In this document: one piece after another, positions 1-8,883 of the stretch
How positions within the stretch are numbered: position 1 is the first letter of the stretch
How the letters are laid out: the number at the start of each line of letters is the position of its first letter
Program-made: the position numbers and the translations under genes
Notes under the pieces: generated by a model
Database searches by the model: none
Told to the model about the DNA's origin: nothing
Seen by the model: only the letters and a program-made list of their open reading frames with translations
Assembly: GCA_036725605.1 (NCBI GenBank)
Contig: DAIMDW010000024.1
Span: 1 to 64,000, forward strand
DNA length: 64,000 nt
Source: CALBTQ01 sp036725605
GTDB taxonomy: Bacteria; Lernaellota; Lernaellaia; Lernaellales; Lernaellaceae
Direction: 5' to 3'

Positions 1-807
1 GTCGCGCGCACAACCTGCACCTTCGACGAGGAGCGCTTCGGCTTTGCACGCCTGACCCGCGGCGAGGCGCTGCTCTTCCCCAACCTCGCGCCCTACGGAC
101 CTTACAGCGCGGTGACGATCATCGGGCACGAGCACTACTACGAGGTCGGCGCGTTCGACCCGGCGCGCTACGCCGACGCCTTCAAGCTCTCGCGCGACTA
201 CCTGCGCGAGGTGCTGGCCCGCGACGACACGGTGCGCACCATGGCCATCACGCAAAACCATCTGCCGGCCAGCGGCGGAACCCTGGTGCATCCGCACCTG
301 CAGGTGCAGGCCGACGCGATCGGGCCGTCGTTTCCGGAACGGATGTGGGATTGCCTGGCGGCCTTTCACGCGCGCACCGGCGCGGGCTTCTGGGACGAGC
401 TGCTGGCGCTGGAGGGTCGTCTGGGCGAGCGCCTCGCCGGGCGCACCGGCGGCTGGACGTGGCTGACGATGTGGGCGCCGCAGGGGATGCTCGAGGTGTG
501 GGGCGTGCACGACGGCCCGCCGACGCTCGCGACGCTGACCGACCCCGCCGTCGACGAGTTGGTCGCCGGACTGCTGACCGTGCAGCGCTGGTACAAGACG
601 CGGTGCAAAAACAGCTTCAACTTCGGCCTCTACCTGCGTCGTGACGAGGCGCCGGGCGCGCGGCTGGCCTGCCGTATCCTGGCCCGCAACAGTTGGCAGG
701 CCTACGGACGCTCGGACCGTAGCTTCTACGAACTGGTCCTGGGCGAACAGGTTCTCGACTCCCCCCCCGAGGAATGGGCTTCACTGCTTCTCCCCACTTT
801 CGCCTGA
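1..807 (+). CDS. GalT-like hexose-1-phosphate uridylyltransferase, 3' part
   Basis: The reading frame is open from the first base, so the gene starts outside the window and about 268 C-terminal residues are visible. The motif HPHLQ (near base 292) is the active-site histidine motif of the GalT branch of the HIT superfamily, in which the second His is the nucleophile that carries UMP. The surrounding residues (LLFPNLAPYGPYSAV before it, FNFGLYLR after it) fit a GalT-type fold. The family exchanges UMP between UDP-glucose and a sugar-1-phosphate, or acts as a related nucleotidyltransferase; the substrate cannot be read from the sequence. The stop codon lies 2 bases before a copy of an interspersed repeat. 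Confidence 0.65.
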   Translation, partial: VARTTCTFDEERFGFARLTRGEALLFPNLAPYGPYSAVTIIGHEHYYEVGAFDPARYADAFKLSRDYLREVLARDDTVRTMAITQNHLPASGGTLVHPHLQVQADAIGPSFPERMWDCLAAFHARTGAGFWDELLALEGRLGERLAGRTGGWTWLTMWAPQGMLEVWGVHDGPPTLATLTDPAVDELVAGLLTVQRWYKTRCKNSFNFGLYLRRDEAPGARLACRILARNSWQAYGRSDRSFYELVLGEQVLDSPPEEWASLLLPTFA

Positions 808-809
808 CA

Positions 810-990
810 CCAGGAATAATTCCTGCCAGGGATAATTCCTGGACCTATGTTTCATTCATTATGCGGGGCATCGGCCGGCGCGGCAGGACCGCGCGTGGGG
901 GCTTTCTTTGTCATTTCCGCGAAGGCGGACTTATCCGCCGTAGTTTCAACGAAGGCGGAAATCCAGGATTGGAAATACTTTTCCTGACCT
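810..990. repeat. Interspersed repeat family A, copy 1
   Basis: Begins with the near-palindrome CCAGGAATAATTCCTG, followed by AGGGATAATTCCTGG, then a GGCCGGCGC segment, then a 'CGAAGGCGGA...TCCAGG' segment, and ends TCCTGACC. The same order of blocks recurs at 7402, 29900, 34853, 42330, 44789 and (inverted) 54841. It carries no gene. Confidence 0.75.
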
Positions 991-1932
991 TATCGATGGG
1001 CCCCTGTGGGACAAACGGGACGCTTCGGGACACTTTGTCCCACCCTTCGGCGCGCCATATCGTCTGTAATGTCAATAAGTTATGAAAAACAGGCGTGGGA
1101 CGCTCGGGAAAAAGTGTCCCACGCCAATAGTACAGGCGTTCGAGTGCATTGCCCGCCGTAGGGGTAGGTCCCCGTGCCTACCCGGGCCAGGGCAACCCGG
1201 GCCAGGGCAACCACGGGGAGTTGCCCCTACAAATAACCATTGGATGGCACTGATTCGCCGAACGAAGCGAGGTGTATCAGTGTTGTTGTTATCCACTGTT
1301 ATGCTCACTCATTTCATTCGTTCGCAAAACAGTGCCACCCGGCGTCTCCCGTCATCCTCGGGCTCGACCCGTGGATCCGGTTGCGATCACCACACCTTTG
1401 GCTATCGCCAAAAGTGTGGCACACGGAAAAGTCTTCCTGAACGTTGATCCTCCGAAGCCTTGGCGAAGGAGGAAGTGAAGGATCTTTCGTTCACGCAAGT
1501 AGATTCTTCGTCGCACTGGTTGTGCTCCTCAGAATGACGGTCTTTCCGTGTGCCGCAGTTTTCGTCGTCAGGCGCAAGCTGGAAGTCGACTATAGCAAAA
1601 AATGTGTCATTCCGACCGGAGCGACGCGAAGTGGAGGAATCCCTTAATGGTTCAATCATAAAGGGATTTCTCGGCTCGCCCAAAAGGGCTCGCTCGAAAT
1701 GACAATGGTGTGTTTTCTCGGGATAGGCATTTTTCAACAGCCTGAGTTTTCGCCGTCAGGCGCAAGCTGTGCCTGATTGGACTCGAATCCTGAAATGACA
1801 TTTTCCTTTGTCCCCCCGTCCGTCGCCAAGTAACAAAGAAGCAAGAAGGGGATGCTCTTGACTTGCGCGGTTATGGGTGTCCCCGGAATTTCAATCAACC
1901 TTGGCCGATAGGAAATACGTGCGCGGGCGTCA
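991..1932. repeat. Gene-free spacer with several repeat families
   Basis: No convincing gene is seen. It holds a GTGTCCCAC-type direct repeat (about 1007-1130), short GGGCCAGGGCAACCC repeats (about 1186-1210), a family E copy (about 1240-1345, GATGGCACTGAT...AGTGCCACCC), a family B hairpin (1391-1427), further hairpins of the TTTTCG(C/T)C(G)TCAGGCG type (about 1556-1580 and 1746-1770) and a family F copy (about 1605-1702, ATTCCGAC...GGAGGAATCCC). Short ORFs here change frame through the repeats and have no ribosome binding site. Confidence 0.6.
1391..1427. repeat. Family B hairpin, copy 1
   Basis: CACACC-TTTGGC-TATC-GCCAAA-AGTGTGG forms a 12-bp stem with a 4-nt loop, followed by CACACGG. Further copies lie at about 7566, 26831 (inverted) and 59700. 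Confidence 0.7.
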
Positions 1933-2022
1933 GAGACTATCGATAAATGCGCCGACAGGCGACAAACAGCCCCGTCAGGGGCGATAGAGGGTAGCCCGGT
2001 GCGTGAGCGCCGGGCAAAAAAG
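1933..2022. repeat. Family D repeat, copy 1
   Basis: About 85 bases, including ACAGCCCCGTCAGGGGCGAT and GTAGCCCGGTGCGTGAGCGC, match the segment at 41614-41699 in inverted orientation with few differences. It contains two hairpins (CCCC-GTCA-GGGG and CCCGG...CCGGG). Confidence 0.75.
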
Positions 2023-2094
2023 GCCAATTTTCCCCCTAGCCCGGCAGGGGCGGCAGACGCGTTCTCTCACAAAACGAGAAAATCGACAGTCTTA

Positions 2095-3024
2095 TCAACC
2101 CTTGTCGGTCACGGGGCGCACCGGCCGGCCTTCGATGTAGCCCCGGTAGCCCATCGGGGCGAGCTGGAACCGGGGGGCGTCGCCGTCGGCCCATTCGTAG
2201 CCGATGGTTTCGGGTTTGTACGCGTTCATCACATCCCACAGCGAGACGATCGCCTGTTCGAAGTCTTTGTCGTCGAAGGGTTCGCCCTGAAACACCAGCA
2301 GCTTGCAGGGCGGCAACTCGATGGTCCGGCAGTCCTTGGGCAGCGGACCGTCGTAGTCGAGGCCGACTTCGACGCCCTGCACATACGTCGAGGTTCCGGC
2401 GGGGCGGAGATTGTCCGGCAGCCACAAGCCCATCGGCTCGTGAAGCGCGTGTTCGATTTTCACGAGCTCGTCCCACACGTCGCAACCGACCTCCTCGCAG
2501 TACTCGAAGTAGTGCGTTGCCTTCTTGGCGGGACGAAAAATCAGCTTGCGATGCGGACGTTCCAGAATCTGGACGAAGATCACGTTTTTCTTCGCTTGTT
2601 CTTTCTCATTTTGGCTCATATCGATGCTTCCTTTCTGTCGGTCTTGGTAAAAGTCGGTGGCCGATCCCGGTTGAAACAGGAACGCGGACCAGTTGACGCT
2701 TTGGAGACGCGACGGCGGCACGCCGAACTGCCGGGTAAACGCGCGCGTGAAGCCTTCGTGGGAATCGAACACGAAATCGAAGGCCACATCCACGACTCGG
2801 GCTCGGCCCTCTTCCAACGAGAGCGCGGCGGCGGAAAGTCGCCGCAGGCGGATGTATTCAAAGGGACTCCGGCCGGTAATCTCTTTGAAAATTCGGGCGG
2901 CGTAGAACATCGAATAGTGCGTCGTCGCAGCCAGCTCGCGCATCGAAATCGGTTCGCCGAGATGTTCCTCGATGAACTCCTGCATGCGCTGAACGGCTTT
3001 TCGTTTATCCCACACCGAACCCAT
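2095..3024 (-). CDS. AraC-family regulator with GyrI-like effector domain
   Basis: A 309-residue protein starting at the ATG preceded by AAAAGGAG; an upstream in-frame start would add 23 residues without a better site. The N-terminal ~100 residues form an AraC-type double HTH (ISMRELAATTHYSMFYAARIF, then FDSHEGFTRAFTRQFGVPP). The remaining ~180 residues resemble a GyrI-like/SOUL-type small-molecule binding domain (YVQGVEV, LPPCKLLVFQGEP, WADGDAPRFQLAPMGY). Such fusions act as ligand-sensing transcriptional activators in the SoxS/Rob/BmrR-like group. It stands alone between a repeat-rich spacer and a divergent small gene, so its targets and ligand are unknown. Confidence 0.85.
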   Translation of the reverse strand: MGSVWDKRKAVQRMQEFIEEHLGEPISMRELAATTHYSMFYAARIFKEITGRSPFEYIRLRRLSAAALSLEEGRARVVDVAFDFVFDSHEGFTRAFTRQFGVPPSRLQSVNWSAFLFQPGSATDFYQDRQKGSIDMSQNEKEQAKKNVIFVQILERPHRKLIFRPAKKATHYFEYCEEVGCDVWDELVKIEHALHEPMGLWLPDNLRPAGTSTYVQGVEVGLDYDGPLPKDCRTIELPPCKLLVFQGEPFDDKDFEQAIVSLWDVMNAYKPETIGYEWADGDAPRFQLAPMGYRGYIEGRPVRPVTDKG

Positions 3025-3233
3025 GGCGTCTCCTTTTGGGGGGAAGCATACCGACACCATTTTTGCATTTCTTGACCGCCCTTGCGATTGCACATTTTTT
3101 TGGAAATTCGGAGGCGAAAGCCCCGGGGGCGGAAATGCCCCCCGCTAATCCATCGACTCCCTACATAATTAAATAATCACCAAATTTTTCCTTCAAGCGG
3201 GCGGTTGTGGTATAAATGCGGCCAGGAGGAATC

Positions 3234-3545
3234 ATGACATCCAAGCCCCCGGGCGAGCCGTTGAGCGCCATGGAAAAACAGGAACTGCTGCGTTCGCACC
3301 GCGGCATGACCCGCTACCTGATCGGTTTTCCGATCGTCGTGTTTCTGGTGGCTTTGCTTGTCCTTGCGCTTGGATCGCCATCATCGTGCGCCGGACCGTT
3401 CATCATGTTTATGATCATCGGCGTCAGCGGAGTTTTCTTTTTTCACTTCACGTTGACCTGCCCTCGTTGCGGACACCGGCTCGGCGCGCAACTGCGCCGT
3501 CTACCGAACTATTGCCCAAAATGCGGCATCGCCTTGCGTGATTGA
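3234..3545 (+). CDS. Small membrane protein with C-terminal zinc ribbon
   Basis: A protein of 103 residues beginning at the ATG that follows AGGAGGA closely; an ATG 18 bases upstream is also in frame but has no ribosome binding site. Two hydrophobic stretches (YLIGFPIVVFLVALLVLALG and IMFMIIGVSGVFFFHF) predict two membrane helices. The C-terminus holds two CxxC knuckles (CPRCGH and CPKCG), a zinc-ribbon arrangement facing one side of the membrane. The function is unknown. Confidence 0.75.
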   Translation: MTSKPPGEPLSAMEKQELLRSHRGMTRYLIGFPIVVFLVALLVLALGSPSSCAGPFIMFMIIGVSGVFFFHFTLTCPRCGHRLGAQLRRLPNYCPKCGIALRD

Positions 3546-3668
3546 CCGGCTCGTTTCGGGGAGCGCTTCCTGTCAGAAAACCGATAATTATTCAATTATT
3601 CGATAAACAGCGAATCGGCGGCGGATGCTAAGCGCTTGTAATCACAGCTTTATACAAATCATTGCGCT

Positions 3669-3684
3669 TGGCATAATTCGTGCT
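3669..3684 (+). promoter_or_regulatory. Candidate sigma-54 (-24/-12) promoter
   Basis: TGGCAT-AATTC-GTGCT matches TGGCAC-N5-TTGCW with the invariant GG and GC exactly 12 bases apart and two mismatches. It lies 72 bases before the start of the first Asp-tailed propeller gene. A sigma-54 activator gene is encoded at 10305. Confidence 0.45.
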
Positions 3685-3755
3685 GACCAATCAGGCGTTC
3701 CGACGTTCAACAATTTTTTCGGTTCGCCATTGGAGCGCATGGAATGGGGAAAATC

Positions 3756-5270
3756 ATGAAACGTGAGAATGGGACGCTCGGTAACGCGACCTTGGCGACG
3801 ACCATCTTATTTTTTTTTCTGTTCGCCGCCGCCCACCCGGCCGCCGGCAACGATTCCTGGGACGACGACGAAGATCCGGTGCATTACATCGGTCTCCACG
3901 ATTTCGCCGTCGCTTTCAATCCGGAGGGAGGTTATCAATACACAACCGTCTTGGATATTATCGAATTTGATGAAACGGATTTTAATTCCCCTGACCTTAC
4001 ATCGGTTACCAATGCCATCGCCGTTGACGTGAACGGCCAATCCTATTACGCCGGTTATAATATTAATAATGGCTTCAACGCTTCGCGGTACTCGCGCATT
4101 CGCAGTTTTGACGCCACCGGTCAATTAATTTGGACCTACAAACTTGCCGGCATCAACTCCGACGCCAACGACCTGAAAATCGCGCCCGCCGGGGGCGTTT
4201 ATTATGCCGGCGGACAAGGCGAAGAATACTACACAGCTTACCTGGACGCAGACGGCAATGTCGTGTGGGAAAACGTTGTTTCCGCCGAACCGGAGTATAC
4301 ATACGGCCGCGCGAACGCGCTTGTCGTCGATGACGCCGGCTTGTTGTACACCACGGGATTTCAAAAGCAATCAGACCAGGTCGACGTCGTCACCTTAAAG
4401 TACGATGCGCAAGGGAACCGAATCTGGACCGCAACGTATTTCTCTCCCGGCGCTGACAGCCAAGGATTTTCGTTGGCGGTCAATCAGGACGGCGAGGTTT
4501 TTGTCGGCGGTTTTACCGCGGAGGGCGAGGATCAGGACGGTCTCTTGATCAAATACTCCGCCGAGGGTGACGAGCTTTGGGTTCGAACGATCAACGAAAC
4601 GAACCGTGCCATCACCGTCCACGCCGTCGCCGCCGACTCGGACGGCGGCATTATCGTTGCCGGCGAAGGGGTCACCTATGTAACTCCACATCCTTTTATA
4701 AGGAAATACGACAACAATGGAACGGAACTCTGGGCTCTGACCGACGACTGGGGCTATAGCTCGGTCGGCCATCTGAATAGCACAAGAGCAATTGCCATCG
4801 ACGATCAAAACACCATATACGCAACCGTTTCACCGGATGAACCGACATACATCACTTATAAAATTTCTCCGGAAGGCGAATTGTTATGGGGCCTGCTCGA
4901 CGAAAATGAAACCGAATCGGACATCGACATCGCCTTGGATGACGAATTGAATCTGATCGTGAAAATCGGCAATCCTTGCGGCTATTCCCAATACGATTCC
5001 GACGGCAATCTGCTAAAGCAACAAATATATTCCATCGAAAATGAATATTATTATTATGATGTATCTTGCGACGCCATGGCCGTCGATGCGGCAGGTCTGG
5101 TGTACGTTGCCGGCTCCTATTGGACCGAACGAACGCAATACTATGACGATGACAATGGCGACGACGACGATGACGATAACGACGATAACGATGACCATGG
5201 CGGCGGCGACTATTATAACGATGACGACGACAACGACGATGACGATGATGACAACGGGTGCGGGCGCTGA
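3756..5270 (+). CDS. Secreted beta-propeller-like protein, Asp-rich tail ending CGR
   Basis: A protein of 504 residues. The start MKREN is chosen because the downstream paralogue begins the same way; an ATG 12 bases earlier is in frame. A signal peptide (ATTILFFFLFAAAHPAAG) has a type I cleavage site and no lipobox. The body is a series of ~45-residue repeats of the SBBP/PQQ type (I..FDATGQLIWTY, ADGNVVWE, YDAQGNRIWTATY, YSAEGDELWVRT, YDNNGTELW), which should form a beta-propeller. The last ~55 residues are almost all Asp with some Asn and Gly, and end NGCGR. A candidate sigma-54 promoter lies upstream and the paralogue starts 28 bases after the stop, so the two probably form an operon. Confidence 0.85.
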   Translation: MKRENGTLGNATLATTILFFFLFAAAHPAAGNDSWDDDEDPVHYIGLHDFAVAFNPEGGYQYTTVLDIIEFDETDFNSPDLTSVTNAIAVDVNGQSYYAGYNINNGFNASRYSRIRSFDATGQLIWTYKLAGINSDANDLKIAPAGGVYYAGGQGEEYYTAYLDADGNVVWENVVSAEPEYTYGRANALVVDDAGLLYTTGFQKQSDQVDVVTLKYDAQGNRIWTATYFSPGADSQGFSLAVNQDGEVFVGGFTAEGEDQDGLLIKYSAEGDELWVRTINETNRAITVHAVAADSDGGIIVAGEGVTYVTPHPFIRKYDNNGTELWALTDDWGYSSVGHLNSTRAIAIDDQNTIYATVSPDEPTYITYKISPEGELLWGLLDENETESDIDIALDDELNLIVKIGNPCGYSQYDSDGNLLKQQIYSIENEYYYYDVSCDAMAVDAAGLVYVAGSYWTERTQYYDDDNGDDDDDDNDDNDDHGGGDYYNDDDDNDDDDDDNGCGR

Positions 5271-5298
5271 AAGCCGACCGAATGATTGGAGCAAAGGA

Positions 5299-6858
5299 AT
5301 GAAGCGCGAGAATCGGATGATGGGTAACGCGACCTTGGCGACGACCATCTTATTATTTTTTCTGTTCGCCGCCGCGCACCCGGCCGCCGGCAACGATTCC
5401 GGGGACGGCAGTCTGGACGAAAGGACTTACACCAGATACCACGATTTCGTCGTTGCATTCGATGTGGACGGAAACATTCGCTACGCGACGGTTTACGATT
5501 ATTCTGAGCATCCTGGCGATGCACTTGCCTCAGAAGCACTGGAGACAAACGCCATCGTCGTTGGCGGTAATGGTGGAGTTTATCTAGCCGGATACTATCG
5601 GGAAATCAGCGATTATTTCGGTCGGGTTCGCAATTTCGATGACAGCGGCCAATTGAATTGGACGTTCGAATATTCCGGGAAATACGCCTTGATCGCCGAC
5701 GCCGAATCCGCGCCGGGCGGCGGCGTTTACCTTACCGGCGGACGAGACGGCGATTACTATACGGCCCGTCTCGACCACGACAGCAACGTGGAATGGGAAG
5801 ATTCCTATTCGGCGGGGGCGGAATACAATTTCAGCCGCTCCTATGCCCTTGTCGTCGACGAAGAGGACTCGACGTTCATCACAGGCATCCAGCAACAGAA
5901 CACCAAATCAGACATCGTGACCATCAAGTACGACGCGTTGGGGAATCGAGTCTGGACGGCATCGTATCCCGGAGACGGCAACGGCGTGGAGCAACAGTTC
6001 TGTACAGGACATGCTTTGGCCATCAACCGAACCGGCGAGGTCTATGTCGTCGGCATTTCGGCAATCGACAACGATTGGGACGGTTTGTTGATCAAATATT
6101 CCACGAACGGCGATGAACTGTGGGTGCGGACGCTCGACGAGCCGGATCATAACATCAGAGTTTTCGCCCTAGCCTTCGATTCAGCCGACAACGTCGTCAT
6201 CGTCGGCGAAAGATGGGAAGAAAACCGTTTTCCCTTCATTGTCAAATACGACGAACACGGCACGGAAATCTGGTCGAAAAAGGACGGCTTGAACGCCATC
6301 GCGTATTACCCTTTTCACAGTTCCCGGGTAATGGCCATCGACGATCAAGACAACATCTATCTAACCGTTTCGTTAACCCCCTCCATCGACATCTTTACCT
6401 ACAAAATATCGCCCGCCGGCGAAATACTGTGGTGCGTGTCCGATTCTCATGAGGGCGACTCGTGCGCCGAACTTATCTTGGACGACGAAATGAATGTGAT
6501 CGTCAAGGTCGACAATCCGTGCGGCTACACCAAATACGACGCCCAAGGAAATATTATGAAACAACGACAATACACGATTGAGGATCCCTCCTATCTCTCT
6601 TTGCTATGCGACACCTTGGCTTTGGACGCCGAAGGCAATGCGTTCCTCGCCGGCTCCTATTGGACCGAGCGAACGGAATACTATGACGACGATAATGGCG
6701 ATGACGACGATGAAGACGATGAAGACGAAGACGATGACGACGACGATGACGATAACGACGATGACGATAACGACGGCGACGATGATGACGGCGACGACGA
6801 CGATGGCCATCATGACAACGACGACGACGATGACAACGACAACGGGTGCGGGTGTTGA
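5299..6858 (+). CDS. Secreted beta-propeller-like protein, Asp-rich tail ending CGC (paralogue)
   Basis: A protein of 519 residues, the tandem paralogue of the preceding gene. The ATG follows GCAAAGGA; the frame stays open further upstream only because it passes through the Asp-coding tail of the previous gene. Signal peptide, SBBP-like repeats (FDDSGQLNWTF, YDALGNRVWTASY, YSTNGDELWVRT, YDEHGTEIW) and the linker 'GSYWTERT.YYDDDNGDDDD' are shared with the neighbour. The Asp-rich tail is about 60 residues long and ends NDNGCGC. The last residues are thus a CxC, which is a feature of the other Asp-tailed proteins in this window. Confidence 0.85.
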   Translation: MKRENRMMGNATLATTILLFFLFAAAHPAAGNDSGDGSLDERTYTRYHDFVVAFDVDGNIRYATVYDYSEHPGDALASEALETNAIVVGGNGGVYLAGYYREISDYFGRVRNFDDSGQLNWTFEYSGKYALIADAESAPGGGVYLTGGRDGDYYTARLDHDSNVEWEDSYSAGAEYNFSRSYALVVDEEDSTFITGIQQQNTKSDIVTIKYDALGNRVWTASYPGDGNGVEQQFCTGHALAINRTGEVYVVGISAIDNDWDGLLIKYSTNGDELWVRTLDEPDHNIRVFALAFDSADNVVIVGERWEENRFPFIVKYDEHGTEIWSKKDGLNAIAYYPFHSSRVMAIDDQDNIYLTVSLTPSIDIFTYKISPAGEILWCVSDSHEGDSCAELILDDEMNVIVKVDNPCGYTKYDAQGNIMKQRQYTIEDPSYLSLLCDTLALDAEGNAFLAGSYWTERTEYYDDDNGDDDDEDDEDEDDDDDDDDNDDDDNDGDDDDGDDDDGHHDNDDDDDNDNGCGC

Positions 6859-7050
6859 AAAACGTGGAGCCCACCAATAATCAGCCGAGGCGGTTGCGCC
6901 GGCGCGCCCGGTTCGCTACAAAGGAATTGGGTGCGCGGAAATGTCCGTTGCAGGCTAATCTTTTTTGGGTAGTCGGGCCGCTATCCGGTGCGTCGGTGAA
7001 TCGGCGGGACAGGCCGGCCGGTTCAAGGCGTCCAACACCGGAGGACCGAC

Positions 7051-7401
7051 ATGCCCAAAAAGCCCCCTACCCCCACCGAAGAATCTCCGCCGCAGGGCAA
7101 CGCGATCGGCTGTCTGGCCAGAATTTTCTGGATCGCCGGCATTTTGCCGCTCGTCATTTTCGCGGTGGAAATCGGCTACAAGCGCCAGGCGCGGCTGACG
7201 CTCATCGACCTGTTTTTCTGGCTGCTGGCCTTTGCGATGATCGCCGTGCGTTACGCGGATGTCCGCTGGTTCGCCGGCACGACCACCGACGGCAAACCGG
7301 CGACGATGGCCACCTGGCGCCGGTACGCTTTGCTGATCGGCGCGCTGACGCTGGGCATGTGGGGCGCGGCGCAGGGGATCGCGTTTATGTTCCCCAAGTA
7401 G
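7051..7401 (+). CDS. Small integral membrane protein
   Basis: A protein of 116 residues starting at an ATG preceded by GGAGGACCGAC. A proline-rich N-terminus (PKKPPTPTEESPP) is followed by three hydrophobic segments (LARIFWIAGILPLVIFAVEIGY, LIDLFFWLLAFAMIAVRYAD, YALLIGALTLGMWGAAQGIAFMF). I do not recognise a family. The stop codon abuts a copy of repeat family A. Confidence 0.7.
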   Translation: MPKKPPTPTEESPPQGNAIGCLARIFWIAGILPLVIFAVEIGYKRQARLTLIDLFFWLLAFAMIAVRYADVRWFAGTTTDGKPATMATWRRYALLIGALTLGMWGAAQGIAFMFPK

Positions 7402-7470
7402 CCAGGAATAATTCCTGGACCTGGGTTTACCATCATTGTGCGCGGCCTCGGCCGGCGACAGGGCTGCGCG
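7402..7470. repeat. Interspersed repeat family A, copy 2 (short)
   Basis: CCAGGAATAATTCCTGG followed by the CTCGGCCGGCG block; it begins directly at the stop codon of the upstream gene. Confidence 0.7.
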
Positions 7471-7565
7471 GGAGCCGCACAAGAATTGTAGGGGTTAACT
7501 CTCCGTGGTTGCCCAGGCCCATGCCCTACGGGCAAGGCCGTGACGCCCGGCCAGGGCGTCATTCT

Positions 7566-7642
7566 CGTGTGTGCCATACTTTTGGCGAAGCCAAAGGTAT
7601 GGTGGTTCACCCACAATAATTAAGTATGGTGTCCCTTTAATA
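7566..7642. repeat. Family B and family C repeats side by side
   Basis: A family B variant (CATACTTTTGGC-gaa-GCCAAAGGTATG) is followed by the family C block AATTAAGTATGGTGTCCCTT. Family C also occurs near 13257, 21139 and 21262. Confidence 0.65.
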
Positions 7643-7661
7643 GAATACAAAAATAACTGTT

Positions 7662-7886
7662 TCAGCTTATCAACCAAAGGTAGACGATAGCCGAAATTTT
7701 CACTTCGCAGACGACCATGACGATTGCGGCGAAAAGGAAGTTCGCCCGGAGAATTGCGTTATCGGACGGACAAAACCCGATTTTCTCCATGATCCTTTTT
7801 TGCTCTTGGATGACGCGGTCGATGTAAATCACATGCGCCAGGATCGTAAAAAGCATCACCAAGACATAATTGCCAAGTGTTGCCAT
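7662..7886 (-). CDS. Small membrane protein (hypothetical)
   Basis: A protein of 74 residues with two hydrophobic segments (NYVLVMLFTILAHVIYID and ANFLFAAIVMVVCEVKISAIVYLWLI) separated by a charged loop (RVIQEQKRIMEK). A GGTGG lies about 9 bases before the ATG, a weak ribosome binding site. It lies downstream of the Asp-tailed pair on the same strand but 128 bases away. The coherent two-helix layout supports a real gene, but no family is recognised. Confidence 0.45.
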   Translation of the reverse strand: MATLGNYVLVMLFTILAHVIYIDRVIQEQKRIMEKIGFCPSDNAILRANFLFAAIVMVVCEVKISAIVYLWLIS

Positions 7887-8013
7887 TGTGGAATTCCACC
7901 AATTCCTGAACAGCTCGGAAGGCGCATCTGCACAATTCCACTATCCGACGCGACGACGACCGGCTGGGGGTATCGGTTGCGTCGACCAATACCCCCGGTG
8001 GCAAGCAAACAAA

Positions 8014-8823
8014 TCAGCAGGCACAGCCGCCGCCGTCATCATTGTCGTCATCATCGTCATCATCATCATCGTCATCGTCCAAAATGTTGTCGGAATCGTC
8101 GTCATCCACGGCGTCATCATCTGTCGCGTCGTCGTCGCCGGTATCATCGTCGTCCGCATCGTCGTCGCCTGTGTCGTCATCGTCGCCGGTATCATCGTCG
8201 TCCGTGGTGTCGTCATCCACCGCGTCGTCATCGATCGCGTCGTCATCGATCGTGTCGTCATCGACCGTGTCGTCATCGCCAAGCGAGGTTGCCGTGATCG
8301 TCACGTCGTCCAAGCCCCAATAGGAGTCGAACAACACGCCGCCGTAGTACCAGAAGTAAAAGCGGATTTTCACGTTGGGCCGGCCATCGGCCGAGGGAAT
8401 GTTGATGGATTTGGCGCCCAGGTCATCCGGGAACGTCGAGGTATACACGTTCGTGTAATTGACGCCGCCATCGATGGAGAGCTCAACGTTGCCCAAGCCG
8501 GTAAAACTCAATCCATGGAAATTGTGTTTGAACGAGAGCACGGCGTCTTCGTAATTGCTTAGGTCGATGCTGTCCGAAACGATCTCGTCCCAGAACGTGG
8601 GCATACCGCAGCCGGTGCGGGCGATTTCCGCATAGGCATCACTGCCGAAATAGGAAAGAAGGGTCGAGAAGTCGCCGGGCGTCTGCCATTGGCAGCCGTT
8701 GGCGCCGAAGCCCGAAAAGTGTCCGGAACCGCCGGAAAAATTCTCGGAGAAAACCGTTTCCGCATCGGCAACGCCATAAGCGGCCAAAAGGATCAGGCCA
8801 GCAATCAGAAATCCTTTTTTCAT
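8014..8823 (-). CDS. Secreted MAM/jelly-roll-like protein, DDDT-repeat tail ending CAC
   Basis: A protein of 269 residues with an SPI-type signal peptide (LIAGLILLAAYGVADA|E). The ATG is preceded by CTGGAGGCG. Residues ~24-175 form a compact beta-rich domain with features of MAM/laminin-G-like jelly rolls (FSENFSGGSGHFSGFG, YEDAVLSFKHNFHG, SIDGGVNYTNVY, DSYWGLDDVTITA). From about residue 182 the chain is built of five-residue DDDTx/DDDAx units followed by a pure Asp run, and it ends GGGCAC. It is the second gene of a two-gene unit with its paralogue; the gap is 60 bases. Confidence 0.85.
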   Translation of the reverse strand: MKKGFLIAGLILLAAYGVADAETVFSENFSGGSGHFSGFGANGCQWQTPGDFSTLLSYFGSDAYAEIARTGCGMPTFWDEIVSDSIDLSNYEDAVLSFKHNFHGLSFTGLGNVELSIDGGVNYTNVYTSTFPDDLGAKSINIPSADGRPNVKIRFYFWYYGGVLFDSYWGLDDVTITATSLGDDDTVDDDTIDDDAIDDDAVDDDTTDDDDTGDDDDTGDDDADDDDTGDDDATDDDAVDDDDSDNILDDDDDDDDDDDDNDDGGGCAC

Positions 8824-8883
8824 TTTCGCCTCCAGAGTTGGGGGTAAACCTCACCGATAGAGGTTCTCCGTGTAAACGCCCAA

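Noticed and set aside
5041..5298. Longer N-terminus for the second propeller protein
   Set aside because: The extension reads through the Asp-coding tail of the upstream gene in another frame; the MKREN start has a signal peptide and a homologous neighbour.
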